A DNA stretch of 64,000 bases. Origin: Clostridium caldaquaticum (GTDB lineage Bacteria; Bacillota; Clostridia; Clostridiales; Clostridiaceae). The stretch covers positions 1-64,000 of the forward strand of contig NZ_JAMSKT010000001.1 of the NCBI RefSeq assembly GCF_023806125.1, given 5' to 3'. The first letter of the stretch is position 1, and each line of letters begins with the position of its first letter. Shown piece after piece: positions 19,372-28,023 of the stretch. Position numbers and translations under genes: made by a program. The notes under the pieces are model-generated. The model saw only the letters and a program-made list of their open reading frames with translations, had not been told where the DNA came from and ran no database searches.

Positions 19372-19722
19372 TATTATCATCTCCTGTAAAGTCTTAAAAT
19401 TTTATTAACCTATTTCTATTTTATAATCATAATTTATTTTCCATAAACTTGCTACATGAAAAATATTATCATAATTAATAATGTACAGTCTACAGAAAAA
19501 TCTAGAATAATTATTATTTTAACAAAAAAGTTATTTTTTTGATAAAAATTTAGTTGCAAAATCTGCTGTGTTTAAAATAAAGAAACTTAAAAACATAGTA
19601 TAAACTATTATCAATACAAACTAACTGTAATACTTCATCTTTTATATTAGTCTTAAATATGATATCATTATATTTTAGATATTTATATTTTTTATTATTA
19701 TCTAAATGTTGGGTGGTGAACT
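19372..19722. other. Divergent intergenic region between galE and the diguanylate cyclase
   Basis: About 350 AT-rich bases that must contain promoters in both directions. An 8-bp inverted repeat, TTTAGATA with TATCTAAA, spans 19674-19706 just before the cyclase ribosome site and could form a leader hairpin. No cyclic-di-GMP riboswitch signature was seen and no promoter pair is convincing. Confidence 0.35.
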
Positions 19723-20811
19723 ATGAGCTATTTTGGCAGATTTATATTACTATTAATTAATATTATAGTTGGATTACCTTATATTTTTTATAACTATATG
19801 ACACTTAAAAGTATTTGCAGATTTCTTATAGATATAATAGTTTTTATTGTAGTCAGTGCTATTTGCTATCTGTTAGGAAAAACTTATGACAAATTAAATT
19901 TTTATCAGCAGGAATTAGAAAATTCACATAGGGAATTTCAAGAAATTTTTGATAATATAAATGTTGTACTTTGGTCAAGTAACCTAATCAATAAACAAAC
20001 CACAGTTTCAAAAAGAGCTTCTGATTTATTCGGATATAAAACTGAAGATTTTTCAAAGAACTATCACCTTTTCACAGAAGCTGCTCATCCTGAAGATAAA
20101 GAATTAGTTAATAAGTATTATCAGGAATTATTATCAGGAAAAGAAAGTGTTGCTGAGTATCGCATAATACGTTCAGATGGTCAAATAAGATGGATTCAAA
20201 GCAACGGAAAGCCAGTATTCAATAAATCAGGTAACTTAATTAAACTTGTTGGTACAACAGTTGATATTACAGAGCGAAAATTAGCAGAACAAAATATACA
20301 TCATGTAGCATATCATGATACTTTAACCGACTTGCCTAATCGTAGGTTTCTTTATGAGTATCTTAATAAGGCTTTTGCTCGTTCTAAAAGAAATAATCAG
20401 GGTCTTTCCATTCTGTTTTTAGATTTAGATGGTTTTAAAGATGTTAATGACAAATATGGTCATGAAGCTGGAGATATATTATTAAAACAGGTATCACAAA
20501 GACTTAAAAATAATATCAGGGAAAATGATATTGCATCTCGTCTTGGAGGAGATGAATTTCTTATAGTTCTTGAAAATAGCGATAAAAATCAGACTTTACA
20601 AATTGCAGACCGTATAATCAAATCAGTCAGTGAACCTTACACTTTAAATAATAATGATAGTGTATTTTTCACAGTTAGTATAGGAATCAGTTTATATCCA
20701 CAAGATGGTAATAATCCGGAAATACTTATTAATAAGGCTGATAAAGCTATGTTCTCTGCTAAAAAACGTGGTAAAAATGATGTTAAATTTTATACACATG
20801 ATCTTGATTAG
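19723..20811 (+). CDS. Membrane-anchored PAS-GGDEF diguanylate cyclase
   Basis: A 362-residue protein. Two N-terminal hydrophobic segments (about 5-22 and 32-50) are followed by a short helix and a PAS domain (about 65-185) ending in the PAC signature LVGTTVDITERK. The GGDEF domain follows (about 195-360). The active site is intact: GGDEF at 275-279, with DGFKDVNDKYGHEAGD before it. RxxD at 266-269 lies exactly five residues upstream, the product-inhibition I-site. It should make cyclic di-GMP under feedback control. GGTGGTG precedes the ATG. The next gene encodes a secreted cell-wall protein. Confidence 0.93.
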   Translation: MSYFGRFILLLINIIVGLPYIFYNYMTLKSICRFLIDIIVFIVVSAICYLLGKTYDKLNFYQQELENSHREFQEIFDNINVVLWSSNLINKQTTVSKRASDLFGYKTEDFSKNYHLFTEAAHPEDKELVNKYYQELLSGKESVAEYRIIRSDGQIRWIQSNGKPVFNKSGNLIKLVGTTVDITERKLAEQNIHHVAYHDTLTDLPNRRFLYEYLNKAFARSKRNNQGLSILFLDLDGFKDVNDKYGHEAGDILLKQVSQRLKNNIRENDIASRLGGDEFLIVLENSDKNQTLQIADRIIKSVSEPYTLNNNDSVFFTVSIGISLYPQDGNNPEILINKADKAMFSAKKRGKNDVKFYTHDLD

Positions 20812-20938
20812 AATAATGGAAAATATTAATAAGAAGTATTTTAATTTCCACTAAAAACTTTGTCGAATGGATGATATAATATTAAGGGCATAAAGTCAAT
20901 AATCATTGCGTGCTAAATAAGGAGTTCAAGGTGGATTT

Positions 20939-22858
20939 ATGAAAAACTTAAAAAAATTTTTGTTACCCATAGTGCTTTTGGCTGCTTTAACTTTAAAGAC
21001 GCACACAACTTTTGCTGCTACAAGTACTGTTAGGCTTGGTGGAGCTGATAGATATGAAACATCTGTAAAAATATCTCAAAATAGCTGGCAGCAATCGGAT
21101 TATATTGTTTTGGCTTCTGGAGAAAACTTTCCAGATGGTTTAAGTGCAGCACCTTTAGCTAAAAAATATAATGCTCCTTTAATACTTACTCCTGGAAATT
21201 CCATGACAGCTAATATTATATCTGAACTTAAGAGACTTGGAGTTAAAAATGCCTTTTTAGTAGGGGGAACTGGAGTATTAACACATAATATCGAAAATCA
21301 GCTTAAGAACTTAAATATTGCTGTTACTAGAATTGCCGGTGCTGATCGTTTTGGTACAAGCATAGAGGTAGCTAAACAAATAGGTACTAGTAACGGAGTT
21401 GTAATTGCTTCAGGCGAGAATTTTCCTGACGCCTTATCTATTGCTCCCATAGCTGCACAAAAGCAAATGCCGATTTTGCTGACTACAAAGAATTTAATCC
21501 CTGATAACGTAAACAACTTTGTAAAAACTAATCCAGCTTCAAAATATTATATTATTGGAGGGACTGGGGTAATCAGTGATGCTTCCTTAATCTCCTTAAA
21601 AGGTTATGAAAGGTTAAGCGGATTAAGCAGATATCTTACTAATTCTGCTGTGTTTAAAAGATTTTCCAGCGAGCTTAATTTAAATACAGTTTATCTAGCT
21701 AATGGTGAAAATTTTGCTGATGCACTAAGCGGTGCAGCAGCAGCGGCTATGAATTCAACCGCTATTATACTTACAAATAATTACAGTTTTTATAACAATT
21801 TAGATTTAAACAACAGTCTGAATAATCTTCCAGCCTTAAAAATATTAGGGGGTACAGGGATTATTTCTGATAATATAGTTAAAGAGTTTCTGAATGCGGT
21901 TTCTAAAAACTCAAAATTAGTTCTTGGATATGCAACTTATTATAGTCCAAATAATGATACTTCCTATACATCTTTAACCAAATATGCTTCCTTAATTGAT
22001 ACAATAGCTACTGAAGCCTTTCAAATAGATGCTAACGGAAATATGTCTGCAAACGTTGCCCTTCACCACGTAAACTTTGCAAACAGCAATAACATAACGA
22101 CTTTTGCCATGGTGCACAATGCCTTCAATGCAGATACAGCAAAGTCTGTACTTGAAGATGGAAATAAAAGAAAAGCATTGATTAATAATATTTTAAACGC
22201 TTTAAGAACTTATAATTATAAAGGTGTAAATATTGATATTGAAGGTGTGTATTACTATAACAGAGAACATTTTACAGCCTTAATGAGTGAGCTTTATGCC
22301 GCTTTACATCCGCTTGGCTACAAGGTTACTGTGGCTGTGCCTGCTAAAACCTATGACAATGTAAAAAATTCCTGGAGCGGTGCTTATGATTATGCAAAAC
22401 TTGCAAGCTGTGCAGACCAAATAGTTTTAATGACTTATGATGAGCACTGGACTGGCGGTGCAGCAGGCCCAATTGCCTCCATAGGCTGGGTTCAGAATGT
22501 AATAAATTATGCTGTTTCTGTTATTCCAAAAGAAAAAGTATTGTTAGGTCTTGCAGCTTATGCTTATGATTGGCCGTCAAACGGAGGCAGTGCTAAGGCT
22601 TACGGTATTTCCTCAGCTTATAATTTAGCAAGACAGTATGGAGCAACTGTACAATGGGATTATACTTCAAAAAGTCCTTTTTTTACTTATACCGATAGTT
22701 CAGGAATGGAACGTATTGTCTGGTTTGAAAATGCTGAGAGCATTTCTTATAAGCTTGATATTGTAAATAACAATAATCTTTCAGGTGTAGCAATTTGGAG
22801 ACTTGGACTTGAAGATGAAAATTATTGGACAAGCATTAAAAATAAATTGAATAAGTAA
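20939..22858 (+). CDS. Secreted CWB2-repeat protein with GH18 glycosidase domain
   Basis: A 639-residue exported protein. A signal peptide (about 1-27, ending TTFAA) is followed by three cell-wall-binding type 2 repeats (about 30-325), each with the GADRYET/GENFPDALS/LVGGTG pattern. The third repeat is degenerate at its start. A GH18 domain follows (about 330-639). Its catalytic strand GVNIDIEG places Asp433 and the acid Glu435, and MTYDEHW and AIWRLG are further GH18 blocks, similar to spore-cortex hydrolases such as SleL/YaaH. CWB2 modules hold proteins on the clostridial wall, so a peptidoglycan N-acetylglucosaminidase role is likely but inferred. AGGTGG lies just upstream of the ATG. Confidence 0.9.
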   Translation: MKNLKKFLLPIVLLAALTLKTHTTFAATSTVRLGGADRYETSVKISQNSWQQSDYIVLASGENFPDGLSAAPLAKKYNAPLILTPGNSMTANIISELKRLGVKNAFLVGGTGVLTHNIENQLKNLNIAVTRIAGADRFGTSIEVAKQIGTSNGVVIASGENFPDALSIAPIAAQKQMPILLTTKNLIPDNVNNFVKTNPASKYYIIGGTGVISDASLISLKGYERLSGLSRYLTNSAVFKRFSSELNLNTVYLANGENFADALSGAAAAAMNSTAIILTNNYSFYNNLDLNNSLNNLPALKILGGTGIISDNIVKEFLNAVSKNSKLVLGYATYYSPNNDTSYTSLTKYASLIDTIATEAFQIDANGNMSANVALHHVNFANSNNITTFAMVHNAFNADTAKSVLEDGNKRKALINNILNALRTYNYKGVNIDIEGVYYYNREHFTALMSELYAALHPLGYKVTVAVPAKTYDNVKNSWSGAYDYAKLASCADQIVLMTYDEHWTGGAAGPIASIGWVQNVINYAVSVIPKEKVLLGLAAYAYDWPSNGGSAKAYGISSAYNLARQYGATVQWDYTSKSPFFTYTDSSGMERIVWFENAESISYKLDIVNNNNLSGVAIWRLGLEDENYWTSIKNKLNK

Positions 22859-22863
22859 GATTA

Positions 22864-22900
22864 AAAGACCTGCTTTGCTTATATTAGCTGGCAGGTCTTT
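22864..22900 (+). terminator. Terminator after the CWB2-GH18 gene
   Basis: A 10-bp perfect stem, AAAGACCTGC with GCAGGTCTTT, has a 17-base loop and a T-rich flank. It stands between convergent genes and can serve both the GH18 gene and the thioredoxin-like gene. Confidence 0.75.
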
Positions 22901-22949
22901 AATTTATCTCTTTCCTGATAACTGACTTTTACTGTATGCTTATACCCTT

Positions 22950-23177
22950 TTATAAATACTTTTTAATATCTTCTACTGTGGGAACTCTTCCCATTACTTT
23001 TACCTGTTCATCCACTACAAGTGCAGGTGTTTTCATAACACCATAGGCCATAATATCCTTAAAATCCTGAACTTTTTCAATAGCAGCTTCAATTCCTAAT
23101 TCTTTTACAGCCTCCCTTACATTAGCTTCTAATTTCTTGCAGTTAGCACATCCTGAACCTAAAACTTTAATTACCAT
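22950..23177 (-). CDS. Thioredoxin-fold small redox protein
   Basis: A 75-residue glutaredoxin-like protein: MVIKVLGSGCANCKKLEANV with the C10-x-x-C13 active site, and the cis-proline segment MKTPALVVDEQ. This is the small 'redox-active disulfide' family (TM0996/MTH895-like). AAGGAGG lies eight bases before the ATG at 23177; a longer frame from 23195 would put that site inside the gene. It is the last gene of an arsR-permease operon, and this trio is common in clostridia. A thiol-transfer role towards the permease or its metalloid substrate is inferred. Confidence 0.88.
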   Translation of the reverse strand: MVIKVLGSGCANCKKLEANVREAVKELGIEAAIEKVQDFKDIMAYGVMKTPALVVDEQVKVMGRVPTVEDIKKYL

Positions 23178-23239
23178 AATAAAATCCTCCTTCATAAATC
23201 ATTTTGCTTTTATTATAAAATATTATAATAATACCTTTC

Positions 23240-24256
23240 TCATACAAAAACGTATGAAAAAGTATTAAATAAGTATCCAATTAAAATAATACCTACTGAT
23301 ACGATAGCTACAAAAATAGCTAAAAGTTTAGGCTTTACTACTTTACTGAGCATAATCATAGAAGGAAGTGAAAGAGCTGTTACTGCCATCATAAATGACA
23401 ATACTGTTCCCACACCTACTCCTTTTGCAAATAATGCTTCAGCTATAGGCAAAGTGCCGAATATATCAGCATACATAGGAATACCTACTACTGTGGCAAG
23501 CAATACTGCAAATGGATTATTTCCTCCAACCACATTTTCTATGATTGTTTGAGGAACCCAATTGTGAATAGCTGCACCTATTCCAACGCCAATTAAAACA
23601 TATAACCATACTCTTTGTATAATATCCTTCACCTGTTCTTTTGAATAAGATATTCTCTCATTACGAGTCATTTCAGGCACTTCGGCATCAACATTTTCGA
23701 TTTCTTTTACATATCCTTCTACATATTTTTCAAGTCCCAACCTGTCAATCAAAGTTCCTCCAATAACCGCCAGAATCAATCCTACTATAACATAGGCTAT
23801 GGCAATTTTGGCACCAAAGAAGGACATAAGCAATAAAAGCGATGCCAAATCTACAAGAGGAGAAGATATGAGAAACGAAAAGGTAACACCCAAAGGCAAT
23901 CCAGCAGATGTAAAGCCTATAAAAATCGGTATGCTGGAGCAGCTGCAAAAAGGTGTTATCGTTCCAAGTAATGCTCCAAGTATATTTCCTTTAATTCCTC
24001 TTATCCCTCCGAGAATTTTTTTTGTTCTTTCTGGCGGAAAGTAACTTTGAATATAAGATATAATAAATATCAAAGCTGATAATAATATAAAAATCTTTAT
24101 AGTATCATATATAAAAAAGTGAATGCTTCCACCCAGCCTATCATTAATGGATAAGCCAAATACCTTTTCAACAAGAAGTTTTACAAGCTGTGAAAGCCAT
24201 GTCATTTTAAATACCTGATCATTTAACCAGCTGAATATTAAAGACAATATATTCAT
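23240..24256 (-). CDS. COG0701-family permease, possible organoarsenical/metalloid exporter
   Basis: A 338-residue polytopic protein of the COG0701 permease family, which includes ArsP. The motif TPFCSCSSIPIFIGFTSAGLP carries the Cys-x-Cys pair, and ISSPLVDLASLLLL and MYADIFGTLPIAEALF are the other conserved half-domain blocks. Some family members export trivalent organoarsenicals. The preceding ArsR regulator supports metal(loid) control, but the substrate is not proven. It lies 15 bases after arsR with a perfect AAGGAGG ribosome site. Confidence 0.87.
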   Translation of the reverse strand: MNILSLIFSWLNDQVFKMTWLSQLVKLLVEKVFGLSINDRLGGSIHFFIYDTIKIFILLSALIFIISYIQSYFPPERTKKILGGIRGIKGNILGALLGTITPFCSCSSIPIFIGFTSAGLPLGVTFSFLISSPLVDLASLLLLMSFFGAKIAIAYVIVGLILAVIGGTLIDRLGLEKYVEGYVKEIENVDAEVPEMTRNERISYSKEQVKDIIQRVWLYVLIGVGIGAAIHNWVPQTIIENVVGGNNPFAVLLATVVGIPMYADIFGTLPIAEALFAKGVGVGTVLSFMMAVTALSLPSMIMLSKVVKPKLLAIFVAIVSVGIILIGYLFNTFSYVFV

Positions 24257-24271
24257 ATAAAAACATCCTCC

Positions 24272-24613
24272 TTACTTTTTATAAACTTCAATATACTTTT
24301 CAGCATATTTACACTTTTCAATATCACTTTTCAGTTCTGGATAATCCCTTATATTATCCACTATTTTTTCAAGTATCTCTTTGTGCACCTGTTCATTAAG
24401 AGATAAATCATAAAATATAAACTGTTCCTGTCTTTCATCTTTTACAAAGCCCATATCCCTAAGTTTAGCAAGGTGTTTTGATATTTTAGGCTGAGGTTCA
24501 CCAGTAATACCGCATATTTCACAGACACAGAGTTTTTTATGATATAACAAAATAAGTATTCTTAACCTTGTTTCATCTGATAATATCTTGAAAAAATCAG
24601 TTAATTTATTCAT
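24272..24613 (-). CDS. ArsR-family transcriptional repressor
   Basis: A 113-residue winged-helix protein. ILSDETRLRILILL begins the DNA-binding domain. LCVCEICG supplies Cys29, Cys31 and Cys34, matching the ELCVCDL metal-binding box of ArsR/SmtB sensors of As(III)/Sb(III). PQPKISKHLAKLRDMG is the recognition helix region. It should repress the arsR-permease-thioredoxin operon until metal binds. A matching inverted repeat stands upstream (24670-24713). Confidence 0.93.
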   Translation of the reverse strand: MNKLTDFFKILSDETRLRILILLYHKKLCVCEICGITGEPQPKISKHLAKLRDMGFVKDERQEQFIFYDLSLNEQVHKEILEKIVDNIRDYPELKSDIEKCKYAEKYIEVYKK

Positions 24614-24669
24614 AAAATCTTCCTTTCAAATAGATTTTGCTTTTGTATATATAATTTTGAAAAATATAA

Positions 24670-24713
24670 AGTATTATACTTATATTCCTATATGAGTATA
24701 TGAGTATAATACT
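24670..24713 (-). promoter_or_regulatory. Inverted-repeat operator upstream of arsR
   Basis: Perfect 11-bp arms, AGTATTATACT and AGTATAATACT, are separated by 22 bases that contain two further copies of TATGAGTATA-like sequence. The arsR-proximal arm reads as a TATAAT-type -10 element on the minus strand. An ArsR dimer site overlapping the promoter would give autoregulation; this is inferred from position and symmetry. Confidence 0.6.
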
Positions 24714-24768
24714 CCTATGTTTTTTAAATGTCAATAGAAATCTAGATTCTTAAGAAAAAATAATAAAC

Positions 24769-24807
24769 GAGAATAGATAACTCTTTATTAAAATATTATC
24801 CATTCTC
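24769..24807 (-). terminator. Probable terminator of the CBS-GGDEF operon
   Basis: The stem GAGAATAGATAA with TTATCCATTCTC (one internal mismatch) is followed on the minus strand by a T-rich run. It lies 40 bases after the CBS-GGDEF stop codon. Confidence 0.6.
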
Positions 24808-24846
24808 TTACATTAAAATATATTTATAAGTACTCCGTTTTTATAT

Positions 24847-25710
24847 TTATGCAATTTCATCTATTTCTACATTTTCAACAATAATTAAGTTATTAATATC
24901 TTTTTTTGCCATTGTAGATGCTAAACTTGCAGTATTTACTAACTTATTTATATATGTTGATATATTTCTAAATTTATTATTTTGTATTTTACATCCAGTA
25001 ATTCCTATTGATGCTGAAACGGGTATATCATTTAAAAAAGGATATGACTTTATTGCTCTCATTATTTTTTCAGCAAGTAATTTACTTTCTTCTATGCAAT
25101 AAGGAGTTGCTATAGCAAATTCATCTCCAGCATATCTGCACAAATAAGAATTTGGATTAAGATTATTTCTTAATATATCCGACACATTTTTAAGTATTGT
25201 ATCTCCAACAATATGTCCATATTTTTTATCTACATAACCAAAATTGTTTAAATCAATAAAAATTATTGTTGCATGTTTTCCGTGCTTTATAAATTTATAG
25301 GTATTATAAAACATATATTCACTTTTATATAAACCTGTGAGCAAGTCAATATGTTTACTTAATTCCATATTTAAAGCTGTCCTTGTAATATATCCTATAA
25401 CCTCATTTTCCTTTTCTACTAGTATAACATTAATATCTTCATTTAAATCAAATATTTCTTTTATTTCCCATATGTACATACCATAATCAACACGCATATA
25501 TTTGTGAGACATAATGTCAGCAGCTATTCTATTTGGGTGTGATCCAATTAATTCATTTTTTGTAATCACACCAGTTAATTTATCTTCTTCATAAACAATA
25601 AAGCAACCTGTACCTTTTTCCTGAAAAATATCTTGTATTTTTCTAGTTGCATTTAACACATTAACCTTTAATATATTATTTTCTATTATATCAAAAGCCT
25701 TCTTTATCAT
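24847..25710 (-). CDS. CBS-domain GGDEF protein with AGDEF active site
   Basis: A 287-residue protein. Residues 1-115 form a CBS pair (FIVYEEDKLTGVITKNEL and ILVEKENEVIGYITRTAL). Residues about 122-285 form a GGDEF domain with DLNNFGYVDKKYGHIVGD and the signature RYAGDEFAI at 192-200. AGDEF variants can be active, so cyclase activity is possible. The RxxD inhibition site is absent. The CBS pair probably senses a nucleotide. Its ATG overlaps the TGA of the upstream gene (ATGA), implying coupled translation with that unknown protein. Confidence 0.87.
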   Translation of the reverse strand: MIKKAFDIIENNILKVNVLNATRKIQDIFQEKGTGCFIVYEEDKLTGVITKNELIGSHPNRIAADIMSHKYMRVDYGMYIWEIKEIFDLNEDINVILVEKENEVIGYITRTALNMELSKHIDLLTGLYKSEYMFYNTYKFIKHGKHATIIFIDLNNFGYVDKKYGHIVGDTILKNVSDILRNNLNPNSYLCRYAGDEFAIATPYCIEESKLLAEKIMRAIKSYPFLNDIPVSASIGITGCKIQNNKFRNISTYINKLVNTASLASTMAKKDINNLIIVENVEIDEIA

Positions 25711-26057
25711 AAATCAATTGATTTGCTAACATTAAGAGTAATATTTACCTGTGCTTTTATTATCATAGATTCGTTAGCAATACGTCCTCCTTCCTCCATA
25801 ATTATAGGAATAAGTTTATCTTTTGACAGCATATTAAGTAGAGACTTTCTTACAACAACAGCCTCAATATATTCATGTTCAATTCTGATTATTTCATATT
25901 GTTCCGGTGAAAGTACATCTACCATTCTTCTTGCAGCCTCTGGACCTATTGGTGCTCTCTTACCAACTAATAGTACATCCTGCATTGGAGGCATTTCAAA
26001 CTCTGAAAAACGCATACTTATATCCGCTTTTTTAGTTCCTTCTACTTTACTATTCAT
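25707..26057 (-). CDS. Unknown protein coupled to the CBS-GGDEF gene
   Basis: I do not recognise this 116-residue protein. It is soluble, mixed alpha/beta by eye, with the segment MPPMQDVLLVGKRAPIGPEAARRMVDVL and a run of charged helices after it. The ATG at 26057 is preceded by AAGGTGG seven bases upstream; a longer frame from 26075 contains that site inside. It is translationally coupled (ATGA overlap) to the CBS-GGDEF protein, so the two probably work together in one signalling unit. Confidence 0.7.
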   Translation of the reverse strand: MNSKVEGTKKADISMRFSEFEMPPMQDVLLVGKRAPIGPEAARRMVDVLSPEQYEIIRIEHEYIEAVVVRKSLLNMLSKDKLIPIIMEEGGRIANESMIIKAQVNITLNVSKSIDL

Positions 26058-26521
26058 AACTTTTCCACCTTCCATAAATACAAATAATATATTATCATAT
26101 TTTGTCTAATTTTTCTATTATTTGTATGTATTATATTATAAATAATATCAATAAATATTTTAAATTTAAATACTTTTTAATAATTCTTATTATAATTTGT
26201 AAATTACAGATATTTTATTACTATTATTCGACATAATCATGCTCCTTTTAACATTTCCCTTAACTCTTTCCAAACAAAACAAGCCACGGTTTTAATAAGG
26301 TTTTTACTCTTATTTACCGTGACTTTCACTAATTTTTTAATTTTAGTTTTATGTGTGACGTAAAATTACTGTTTTTATACAATTATACATTATGATAATT
26401 ATAATAACATCAATCTATACGTCTAGTTTTTACATTTTTTAAAAATAATTATAAAATATGCGAATAAATTAAATTACTTTATCATATACAATTATATGAA
26501 TTAATATTATAGAAGGGTTTT
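26058..26521. other. Divergent intergenic region with one copy of hairpin family A
   Basis: About 460 AT-rich bases between the unknown gene (minus) and the DUF6512 gene (plus). It contains one dispersed hairpin (26270-26340, described separately). Apart from that I see no coding sequence and no convincing promoter pair. Confidence 0.4.
26270..26340. repeat. Dispersed hairpin repeat, family A, copy 1
   Basis: The core has the stem CACGGT with ACCGTG around a conserved inner part, TTTAATAAGG then ACTCTTATTT. The outer stem differs from copies at 29398 and 50957 (CATGG with CCATG), but both sides changed together, so pairing is kept. This covariation supports a structured element. Here it lies in a divergent region, not directly after a gene. 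Confidence 0.7.
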
Positions 26522-27070
26522 ATGTGTTATAAATCATTATCTTCACCAGAAAAATGGATTCTTACAGGAATTCCAGTTCTTTTTATAGTAGGTTCCTTTA
26601 TGCACTTTTTATATGACTTTACTAGTAAAAATGTAATAATTGGTATCATAGCACCAGTGAATGAAAGTGTCTGGGAACATTTAAAAATGATTCTTTTACC
26701 AGTAATCTTATGGTGGACAATTTATTATTTAGCAGTTGGAGGAATATATAATATTGATAAAAACAAGTGGTTCACCGCTGCTTTAGCCGCACTGCTTACT
26801 GCTTTAATAACAATCCCACTACTATTTTATTTTTATACTAGAGCTTTTGGAATAGAATTATTAATAGTTGATATTCTATTATTATTTATAGCTCTTTTAT
26901 TTGGTCAACTAGCAGGTCTTCATTTTTATAAGTACACTAAAGGTATTGATTCAACTATATCAATAAGTATAATTTTCTCTCTAATTTTTCTTTTTATATT
27001 ATTTACTTTTTATCCACCACACTTACCATTATTTAAAGATGGCCCAACAGGTAAATATGGAATATATTAA
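26522..27070 (+). CDS. DUF6512-type membrane protein
   Basis: A 182-residue protein with five or six hydrophobic segments. FMHFLYDFTS and the conserved APVNESVWEHLKMILLP are typical of the DUF6512 family of clostridial membrane proteins. No function is known. It has a GAAGGG ribosome site close to the ATG and stands alone on the plus strand, ending before a hairpin terminator. Confidence 0.75.
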   Translation: MCYKSLSSPEKWILTGIPVLFIVGSFMHFLYDFTSKNVIIGIIAPVNESVWEHLKMILLPVILWWTIYYLAVGGIYNIDKNKWFTAALAALLTALITIPLLFYFYTRAFGIELLIVDILLLFIALLFGQLAGLHFYKYTKGIDSTISISIIFSLIFLFILFTFYPPHLPLFKDGPTGKYGIY

Positions 27071-27111
27071 TTTGTGTTGTTTCAACCTTTATCCTAATTT
27101 TTAAGTAATTA

Positions 27112-27206
27112 TCAAAAATTTCCGCATTCACTGCTTATTTATCCTTTAATAAAATAACTCCAGTAGAGTAAGCTGTAAAGCCTTCTACTGGAGTTATTTT
27201 TAATTT
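27112..27206. repeat. Dispersed hairpin repeat, family B, copy 1
   Basis: A 95-base unit: a leader AAAAATTTCCGCATTCACT, then a 14-bp perfect stem (27153-27166 with 27184-27197, ATAACTCCAGTAGA paired with its complement) and a T-rich tail. It lies between convergent genes and should end transcription from both sides. A second copy with the same leader and the same loop lies at 39259-39351. Confidence 0.8.
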
Positions 27207-27252
27207 CAAAAATTTTAACACAGATGCAATTGAAACCTCTTATGAAAATTAT

Positions 27253-27978
27253 TCAACCCCATATCATCATTTGAAATCCAATAAGAATTAAAAGAATCCC
27301 TACAAAATTTACAAATTTCTCTTTAGGCATTTTATCAATAACCCTTTTGCCTGCCCATGTACCTGCAATCATAGCAATACCCATAAATAGTCCAATACCC
27401 AAAACATATAGTCCAATACCAAGGTATCTTTGATAAATAACTGTCTTAGAAATATGCATAGCAACAGCAGTTACTGCTTCGCTTGCAATATAAGCTACAG
27501 GTGAAAGGTTCAATGAAAGAAATAATGCTGCCCCTATTGGTCCTGCACTTCCCACAATTCCTGAAATCAAACCTGTCACTGCTCCACCAATAAGCATTGT
27601 CCTGTCACTAGGTTCAAATTTAAGCACTTTAAAATACTTTAACGCCGCAAAAATAATAATAGCAAATCCAATTCCTCTTGTAATAATTTCTTTAGGCACT
27701 TTTACAAAAGAAAATGCCCCTATAATACTCATTGGTACTGCACCTATTACAAACATATACACAGGTTTCCATTTAATTTGTTTAAAACCAAAGAAAACCC
27801 GTGATAAATTGCCGATTAACTGTGCAATAGTTAATATTGGCACAGCCATTGTTGTACCAATGGTTTTGGATAAGAGCGGAAGTAATAATAGTGCACCCCC
27901 AAAACCTGCAGCACCCGATATTGCAGCAGCTAAAAAACTGCCTGAAAAAAGAAAAAAATATGTCCATATAACGCTCAT
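27253..27978 (-). CDS. TSUP-family (TauE/SafE) membrane exporter, copy 1
   Basis: A 241-residue protein with about eight hydrophobic segments, of the sulfite exporter TauE/SafE family. AISGAAGFGGALLLLPLL and TGLISGIVGSAGPIGAALF are the two pseudo-symmetric signature blocks. Characterised relatives move sulfur-containing anions. I chose the ATG at 27978 because GAGGG lies seven bases before it. It is the third gene of the MarR-arsM operon, 45 bases after arsM, so a link to metalloid or thiol metabolism is likely but unproven. A close paralogue lies at 49156-49881. Confidence 0.88.
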   Translation of the reverse strand: MSVIWTYFFLFSGSFLAAAISGAAGFGGALLLLPLLSKTIGTTMAVPILTIAQLIGNLSRVFFGFKQIKWKPVYMFVIGAVPMSIIGAFSFVKVPKEIITRGIGFAIIIFAALKYFKVLKFEPSDRTMLIGGAVTGLISGIVGSAGPIGAALFLSLNLSPVAYIASEAVTAVAMHISKTVIYQRYLGIGLYVLGIGLFMGIAMIAGTWAGKRVIDKMPKEKFVNFVGILLILIGFQMMIWG

Positions 27979-28023
27979 CTTGATTCCCTCTTCCAATTAT
28001 ATTTTATACTCCATACACACTGC

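Noticed and set aside
17959..19722. Cyclic di-GMP riboswitch in the gaps around galE and the diguanylate cyclase
   Set aside because: The conserved core and paired stems of either known class were not found.
20868..20940. Possible sporulation or SigD promoter before the CWB2-GH18 gene
   Set aside because: A TATAAT is present at 20875-20880, but no -35 box of any sigma factor fits at proper spacing.
25723..26109. Plus-strand open frame of 128 codons
   Set aside because: Antisense to the unknown gene coupled to CBS-GGDEF, which has a ribosome site and translational coupling; no start signal on this strand.
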